A DNA stretch of 64,000 nt, taken from positions 4,526,001 through 4,590,000 of the forward strand of contig OY744466.1 in assembly GCA_963556145.1 (NCBI GenBank), in the 5' to 3' direction. Origin of the DNA: Hygrocybe punicea (taxonomy: Eukaryota; Basidiomycota; Agaricomycetes; Agaricales; Hygrophoraceae). Positions 57,864 through 64,000 of this stretch are shown here, in pieces; the stretch's first letter is position 1, and each line of letters begins with the position of its first letter. The notes beneath the pieces were generated by a model. That model was given only the letters and a program-made list of their open reading frames with translations, made no database searches and was not told the DNA's origin. A program made the translations under genes and the position numbers.

Positions 57864-58655
57864 CAGCTGTTTTCATAAAGATGTGGAAAAGTTGAAAAAC
57901 GATTTGAGGTGTAAAATTTTTGGACTTGATGAAATTTCTCTTGTATCTCATGGAATACTGCATGGATTGAGATGGTTATAGAGGGAAAGTTGTACTATTT
58001 CTCAAGGGCTTTCTACTCTTGTAATTACATTTGGACAATATTTAGTGTATGGTGAGTTGTAGATGAAATCACAGGGAAACCAGCATTTTTTGAGACACAA
58101 AATGATATTGTCAAATTATGGCATCAAATGAGCTCCTATGAACAAGATTGTAGGGAGAAAATTGTTCATTTTTGCAAGGGCTAGAAGTACCTATACCGTG
58201 TTTTTCTTCATTTTTGTGTTTTGAGCCAATATTACATCTGTACTATTTTTGATTGTATGAGGCTTGAAACACTATAAGAATCATAATTATGGGCTCAAAA
58301 CACAAAAATGAAGAAAAACACGGTATAGGTACTTCTAGCCCTTGCAAAAATGAACAATTTTCTCCCTACAATCTTGTTCATAGGAGCTCATTTGATGCCA
58401 TAATTTGACAATATCATTTTGTGTCTCAAAAAATGCTGGTTTCCCTGTGATTTCATCTACAACTCACCATACACTAAATATTGTCCAAATGTAATTACAA
58501 GAGTAGAAAGCCCTTGAGAAATAGTACAACTTTCCCTCTATAACCATCTCAATCCATGCAGTATTCCATGAGATACAAGAGAAATTTCACCAAGTCCAAA
58601 ATTTTTACACCTCAAATCTTTTTTCAACTTTTCCACATCTTTATGAAAACAGCTG
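57864..58655. mobile_element. Foldback MITE (792 bp), TA duplication
   Basis: Inverted arms of 364 bp (57864-58227 and 58292-58655), almost identical, around a 64-base loop. Ends CAGCTGTTTTCATAAAG, flanked by TA. A Tc1/mariner-type MITE is likely. Confidence 0.85.
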
Positions 58656-58763
58656 TAAACCACCTCGACATCACGTTATACTTACAGCGTATTTCATAAA
58701 CCTTGTCAGTTAGCGAAAAAAAAAAAATACTGGCAAGCAATCCGGACATTGCCGGAACCAACC

Positions 58764-59825
58764 ATGGTTTATTGCAACATCAGCCAAGATATAAAGGAGC
58801 GTGCACTATGGCTCATCGCCCACGACTACATACCTGAAGATATCTGTGAGCTGTTTGGCATCTCTGAAAGAAGCCTTCACCGCTGGAAAGCAAACTATCG
58901 CATCCATGGCTCAGTCAAACCCCCCACCAATCCTAACCGTGGTCACCCTCACATCCTCAACAATGACATGACTCATGATCTCTACACTCTTATTGAAGAA
59001 GCCCCCGAGATGTATATGGATGAAATACAGGACTGGATTGCGCTTGCTTATGAGATTGGCATCTCGAAGAGCACCCTATTCCGCAACATCCGTGATGCAG
59101 GCATCACTTACAAAGTTCTTCAGAGGGCTGCAGCTGAGAGGGATGAGGATATGCAGCAGGAGTGGAAAGATGATGTCAACAGACATTTTACAGCATTGCA
59201 GATGATTTTCATTGATGAGACGAGCAAGGATGATCGAACAATCTATCGACATTACAGCCGAGCGGTTTCTGGACGACGAGCGACTATCAGTGCCAACTTT
59301 GTCTGTGGAGATCGATACAGCTTGGTTGCTGCACTCTCCGTGGATGGTTATGAGGCGCTACATGTCGTTCCTGGCTCAGTTGATGGGGAAGAGTTCTTGG
59401 AATTCATCATTTATGACTTGGTATGTCCATAGTGTCTCCTTCTCGCCAGTTCTGACTTCATACATGATAGCTACCGAAGATGAATCCTTACCCACAAGAC
59501 AAAAGCATCCTGGTGCTCGATAATTGTGCAATTCACAAGACAAACGCCCTTCATGAGATCGTCCAGGGCTATGGCTGTGTCCTCACTTTTTTGCCACCGT
59601 ATTCACCAGATTTCAATCCCATTGAGGAGAGCTTCAGTTGTGGTAAGTCGGCGTTCTTGTTTACGGCTGTTACTGATCATTTTCACAGTGAAACATTGGA
59701 TCCGAAGACACTGGCGGCGAGTTCAGGAAAGTGAACACCCAGAGATTGCGTTGCTGGAATCAGCAGCTTCTGTTACACCAGCAAAGATGAGAGAATGGTT
59801 CCTGCACTCGGGCTATATTATTTGA
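58764..59825 (+). CDS. DD34E transposase, Tc1/mariner/IS630 superfamily (321 aa)
   Basis: Three exons: 58764-59420, 59471-59642 and 59689-59825, with clean GT-AG introns (50 and 46 nt). These give 966 bases and no internal stop. The N-terminal helix-turn-helix part contains YIPEDICELFGISERSLHRW and EIGISKSTLFRNIRDAGI. The catalytic Asp residues are in MIFIDETSKDD and SILVLDNCAIH, and the Glu is in PPYSPDFNPIEE, with 34 residues between the second Asp and the Glu (DD34E). It should cut and paste the element at TA sites in the nucleus. The start is the ATG at 58764, five bases after the TIR. Confidence 0.92.
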
Positions 59826-60066
59826 TCACTTTTGTCTCTTATGTACGATCCCCTAACCTTGTAACTTTCTGTATCTCACAAATAAACGATGTCCGATGTA
59901 TTGATAATTACACTACGATATAAAAAAGCTACGCTATGAGAAATATGAAACGGAGTGATGAGTGTCGTGAGAAAAGGAGCAGTAAGAAAATGGACAGTGA
60001 GAAAAAGGAGTGACGAGTGTGTGGTGAAAAAAGGAGTGGTAAGAAATTGTTGAGCGGCCGGTACGA

Positions 60067-63000
60067 TTAGAGTCGGTTGTTGCGTTTGCACTTCTTGTAA
60101 GCCCTCAGAACCCTCTGCCATGCCAAAGGCTTGAATCCAGCTTCGGTATACTGACTCTCTGTGACACATTTGAGATCATCTCCCATGACGAAGCCCAGCT
60201 GTTCCAACCCAACTTCTGACTCGACTCCAAGGTTATAGAGCTGGCAGAACTCCGCAATGCTGCAGGATGGAGCAATAGGTGATGAGGGAAGATCGTTGGA
60301 GGTATGGTGAGGTGGTGTCTTCATGGTATCAGGTTGTGGAGCAGGTGGAGTAGCTGGCCATGGCATGAAGGGATTGCCATATGTCATATTCGGCATGGCA
60401 TAGCCCATGACAGGCAGCATGGCAGCATATGCTGGATATTGCATTTGGGGGAATTGCGTGAACATATGAGCGGGCGGTTGGGCAGCAACTTGAGCCTAGT
60501 GTATTGCACGGGTAGTTGAACCTGTGCGGGTTTTTCCTATGGGTAGGCCCGGGTACGGGTACGGGTAGCCACATCGGGACCCGTGACAAACCCGTACCCG
60601 GCGGCATGGGTACGGGTTTTCACGGGTTAGCTCATGGGTACTGTCACGGTCCTGTGACATATGATTTCCTTCAACTACAATGACACGGCAATGGGTGTGG
60701 GTGCCAGGGCACCCCAGGTAAGCATTCTATTCATTTATTCATTTATTCTACTAACTACTTACAGCCGTTTTCAGCGAGTATTGGAAACACGATTTCTAAA
60801 TGGTGGCTGTGCATTTCTGAATAAGGAAGCTGCCGAGAACCCGAGGTTTGATGAGCATATTACATAAGATAGATGTCATCCATATATGGCTACACCACAT
60901 GACTTAGCGTGACAGACAGTAAAATGACAATAGATAATGGTTAAGGACAATAGAAAAACAGATGTTGCAGAGAAAGATTTAGAGGGCACTTCAAAAGGTG
61001 TTGGTGTATTTAAAACCATGATTTTCTATCAGGTGAAGGAGGAGGTCAGTAGTTTACTCAAGAGAAGCGGGTGTGATGCTTTGTGACGTGCTGTGTAACA
61101 TTGGAACTGAATGCTTATCTCCTCCTTCACCTGATAGAAAATCATGGTTTTAAATACACCAACACCTTTTGAAGTGCCCTCTAAATCTTTCTCTGCAACA
61201 TCTGTTTTTCTATTGTCCTTAACCATTATCTATTGTCATTTTACTGTCTGTCACGCTAAGTCATGTGGTGTAGCCATATATGGATGACATCTATCTTATG
61301 TAATATGCTCATCAAACCTCGGGTTCTCGGCAGCTTCCTTATTCAGAAATGCACAGCCACCATTTAGAAATCGTGTTTCCAATACTCGCTGAAAACGGCT
61401 GTAAATACTTTTAGGTTTTTTTCCCGCACCCTCGCACCAAACAAACGCGAACACGGCAACAGCAACAAGCAGATGGGACGCAGCCAAGAACGGGGACAAC
61501 CCAGGCCGACCATGACAGCAAGAATGAGGACGACGGGAATGAGGACGACGGGGTAAACGAAGACAAGAATGATGATGAACGCAACGACAGCGAGAACGGG
61601 AAGACGACGACAAAGCGGGAACGGCAACTACGACAAAGGGAAGACGACAACGGGGGAACGGGACAACGAGGACAACGGAGACCAGGACAAGAAGGACAAC
61701 GGCAACAGGGACGACAACGGCAATGGGGATGACAACAATGGCGACGACGAGGACAGCGAGCACGGGAACGGGGACGGGGGCAACGGACGACAGAAATGAG
61801 GTGGACGCCCATGGGACGTCCCCAGCCCCATCCAACCTCGCGAAAACATGGAGCGCGTCAATTGACGTGCCCCCGTTGTTCGTGAGGTAGTGAGCACGCG
61901 CAGACAGCCATGGAAACTCCCCAGCCCCATCCAACCTCGCGAAAACAAACGGAGCGCGTCAATTGACGCGCCCCCGTTGTTCGCGAGGTACTTAGGATGG
62001 AATGTGGTGGGTACCCGCCGATAACGGGTACGGTGTGCGAGGTTCCTGGCACCAGTGCCCAGGTCCCCGCCCCCCTGGCCAACACCTTGCAAGTACGCAA
62101 CCCCAACGTCAATTGACGTTGGGCTGCATTCGCGAGGTTGCAGGGGGTGCGAGACCTCACCGGTGACACCTCACCAGCACCCCACCACATTGTGGTGGGA
62201 TACCCCCGGGTAACTAGGCGTACCCGGACCCGTACCCACCAGAACCCGTACCCATCGCCACGAATACAGGTAAAGCCAGGTACGGGTACGGGTACACCCA
62301 GTTGTACCCGGGGGTTACCCGTGCCATTAACTACTTGAGCCTGTGTGACTTCAGCTTCAGGCACAGCCACAGGAGCTGCCGCAGCAGTGTCGGTTGCCTC
62401 AAGCACTTTCTTGGAGGCTCTTTTGAGGGCAAGTGAAGCCTTGAACATCGGAGAAGCAATGGGGACCTTTTCGTACGTAGCTGTGTCTGCTTTGATCACT
62501 TGTGCCCAAACAAGAAGTCGAGGACGTTCAAGATGGAAATGGAGATCCGAGGCACGGTGGTGGAAACAAGGAAGGTCAGGGTGAAGGTCGCAGAGACCAG
62601 GAGGGTACTTCTCTTGGAGGTTGCAGACAATCTCCTCGAGAGCGTCGTCGAGCCATTGCTGTAGTAAAATTAGTTCGTGTATTCATGTTTTTTCGTATGG
62701 ATACATACACGCTTTGGGGTACCACCTTCTTCAAGATCAGATCCATAATCATCAGCGGCAGTAGCCACTGCTGTCATGTTGGGATTCCATGGTAATACAG
62801 ATGTCGTGCGATTTGGAACAGGAGCCTGTGTCTGCAGGATGACATAGGCATCGGCTTTGCCTTTGACTTTCTTCATCATGGATGTGAACCCGGTGATATT
62901 TTGGAGGGGCAGCCATGGACTGCTGGCAGGCTTGAGCCAGTGCCATTTGAACGTGTTGACAGGAAGGCTTGCTGGCAAGACTTTGAGTAGATCCGCAACA

Positions 63001-63272
63001 ATTTGTAAAAACGGATCCCATTCAATGGAGTCGCTGACATTGACTGGCCCACAATTTATGACCTCTGGTTTGCCAGTTTTTGTCTTTTTATTGCCGAGAC
63101 GAACTCGCTTTGGAGCGGTGATGACTGCGACGAGAAGTTCGAAGACGGAAACAGGGGTATCTTCTGTACGTGCAGGAGTGGTGTTCTGGGTAGTACGAGG
63201 AATATTTACAGAAGAATTAGAAGCAGGAGCAGTAGCCTGGTAAGCAGGAGGGGGGTTGGCAATTGGGGGCAT
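60067..63272 (-). CDS. Second gene of the mariner element, unknown function (436 aa), split by a hAT MITE
   Basis: ATG at 63272 (MPPIANPPPAYQATAPASNS), directly inside the right TIR. Exon 1 runs 63272-62709, a 50-nt GT-AG intron follows, and exon 2 runs 62658-62334 then 60488-60067 once the MITE and one TSD are removed. The total is 1311 bases, an exact frame with no stop. Low-complexity N-terminus, then VSVFELLVAVITAPKRVRL, NTFKWHWLKPASSPWLPLQ, a Pro/Met-rich middle, and a C-terminus SIAEFCQLYNLGVESEVGLE ... TEAGFKPLAWQRVLRAYKKC that looks like a small helical (SAM-like) domain. Role unknown; its fixed position suggests an accessory transposition factor. Confidence 0.7.
60699..61414 (+). other. 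Hairpin plus small intron unit, intron interrupted by a MITE
   Basis: GGGTGCC AG GGCACCC, then CAG and donor GTAAGC (60718), branch-like TACTAAC just before the foldback MITE, acceptor TTTTAG (61414). Without the MITE the intron is about 55 nt. Confidence 0.5.
60762..61401. mobile_element. Foldback MITE (640 bp), TA duplication
   Basis: Inverted arms of 283 bp (60762-61044 and 61119-61401), matching almost without change. Ends CAGCCGTTTTCAGCGAGTAT, flanked by TA. The CAG start resembles the mariner TIR, so a mariner transposase may move it. Confidence 0.9.
61835..61888. repeat. Nested-palindrome module (54 bp)
   Basis: Outer arms ACCTCGCGAA and TTCGTGAGGT, core GCGCGTCAATTGACGTGC. Confidence 0.75.
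61934..61989. repeat. Nested-palindrome module (56 bp)
   Basis: Outer arms ACCTCGCGAA and TTCGCGAGGT, perfect; core GCGCGTCAATTGACGCGC, perfect palindrome. Duplicate of the neighbour 100 bases to the left. Confidence 0.8.
62084..62138. repeat. Nested-palindrome module (55 bp)
   Basis: Outer arms ACCTTGCAA and TTCGCGAGGT, core CCAACGTCAATTGACGTTGG, a perfect 20-base palindrome. Confidence 0.8.
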
Positions 63273-63357
63273 GAGGAAATGCAAAACGGCAATGGCCGGA
63301 TTGCTTGCCAGTATTTTTTTTTTTCTCGCTAACTGACAAGGTTTATGAAATACGCTG

Positions 63358-64000
63358 TAACTAATAAGCTTGTAGAACGACCCGTGATTAACAAACTAGT
63401 TAGCTTAAAAGCTATGAATTCCCACACACTGCCAATAATTACATGAATAGCGAGAGATATATCCTCAAATGGTAGAGTGCTCAGAACACAACTCAGAGGC
63501 ATTAGATAGTATTCTAAATATAGTAACATTGAGCGCCGATGGGCTCAGACTGTCCCATCACCATTGCCATGGCCCCACCCATCACTCACAGGCACGCGCA
63601 CTTGTCGTTGTCGACGATGAGCTTGACTAATGCCTTATCCCACCATTTCTTTTTGTAGATTTTAGTATATATCATGTATTACTGCAACTACATAGTGTCT
63701 ATGGACTGAAAAAACGCGAAATAAAAGAGATATAAAAGGAGTAAACATAGGGGGATACATGGGGTGCTGGCACTGAACTGGGGGGTGCTCACCTTCACAG
63801 AGGGGTCGGAGTAGGTCTAGTCTTGAAGGAGAAGGATGCTGGAGGGTGAGTGATGGGAGGGATGGATGCTGGAGGGCGGGGAAGGGTGCCTAGAGGTAGG
63901 GGTGGATGTGGGTGGCAGTGAAGGGGCGGGGAAGCATGGTGGATGATGGAAAATGCGAGGTAGTAAATGGGGGAGGGTTCCCAGCCCAAAAAGAGCAGCG
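63358..64000. other. Right flank of the mariner element, no gene seen
   Basis: Sequence outside the TA duplication. Only short frames; the purine-rich GGAGGG stretch near 63840-63960 is low complexity. Confidence 0.4.

Larger units (their letters stand above)
60497..62333. mobile_element. hAT MITE (1837 bp) in the mariner second gene
   Basis: Perfect eight-base TSD CTTGAGCC (60489-60496 and 62334-62341). Ends TAGTGTATTGCACGGGTA and, inverted, TAGTTAATGGCACGGGTA. Contains GGGTACGGGTA palindromic arrays near both ends, three nested-palindrome modules, a GAC-rich stretch (61490-61790), a hairpin-intron unit and a nested 640-bp foldback MITE. Net length about 1.2 kb, like its relatives. Confidence 0.9.
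58685..63357 (+). mobile_element. Tc1/mariner-type transposon with two convergent genes
   Basis: TIRs of about 74 bp (58685-58758 and 63284-63357), starting CAGCGTATTTCATAAACC, flanked by TA. The transposase starts right inside the left TIR and the second gene right inside the right TIR, so both TIRs may act as promoters. Without the nested MITE the element is about 2.8 kb. Intact transposase and matching TIRs suggest recent activity. Confidence 0.9.

Overview
This window looks like a transposon-saturated stretch of a filamentous basidiomycete genome, probably an agaricomycete. The evidence is short GT-AG introns (about 46-63 nt), an NLR-like NACHT-ankyrin gene, an RTA1-family gene, Crinkler-like fragments, Ty3, hAT and Tc1/mariner elements, and a Zn2Cys6 cluster motif. 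No species is assigned. Only two or three ordinary host genes are convincing: NACHT-ankyrin (11233-14592, minus), RTA1-like (15708-17188, plus) and a P-loop NTPase of Crinkler-associated type (54890-57853, minus, one stop codon). A small zinc-ligand hypothetical gene lies at 9734-10935. Almost everything else is mobile DNA, much of it nested, and most borders can be set to the base from terminal repeats and target-site duplications (TSDs).

Layout. 1-2578 is a short non-autonomous LTR element (minus) sitting in the start of a Ty3 gag fragment. 2579-8927 is gag carrying a large foldback element, cut by a 200-N gap. 9128-9670 is a second short LTR element. 9671-18790 holds the host genes. 18791-46649 is one nested stack: an old LTR remnant, then a hAT-type element (19160-46649), a second hAT-type element (20836-46584), and inside that an LTR element with a 710-aa Ser/Pro-rich ORF (21242-25608, itself hit by a hAT MITE) plus a 20-kb Ty3/gypsy element (26162-46433). 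The Ty3 element carries a solo-LTR-like insertion in its 5' LTR, a 7.8-kb foldback element in the zinc knuckle of gag (with a further MITE in one arm), and an antisense gene with a Zn2Cys6 cluster that holds another hAT MITE.

46885-53213 is a decayed autonomous hAT that broke a Crinkler-like gene and was itself hit by a short LTR element (47965-49724) and a hAT MITE (51970-53031). 54140-58655 holds the P-loop gene and two MITEs. 58685-63357 is a Tc1/mariner element with an intact 321-aa DD34E transposase and a convergent second gene of 436 aa whose function I do not recognise; that gene is interrupted by a hAT MITE, which in turn carries a 640-bp foldback MITE.

The most unusual signals are three. 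(1) A 53-57 bp nested palindrome (outer arms near CCTCGCGAA/TTCGCGAGG, core near CGTCAATTGACG) recurs at least 11 times across different hAT-type MITEs. (2) A GC-rich hairpin abuts a consensus 5' splice site, often followed by a complete small intron, in the same non-coding MITEs. (3) Several elements carry extra genes or RNA structures: the mariner second gene, the Ty3 antisense Zn2Cys6 gene, and LTR hairpins with compensatory changes.
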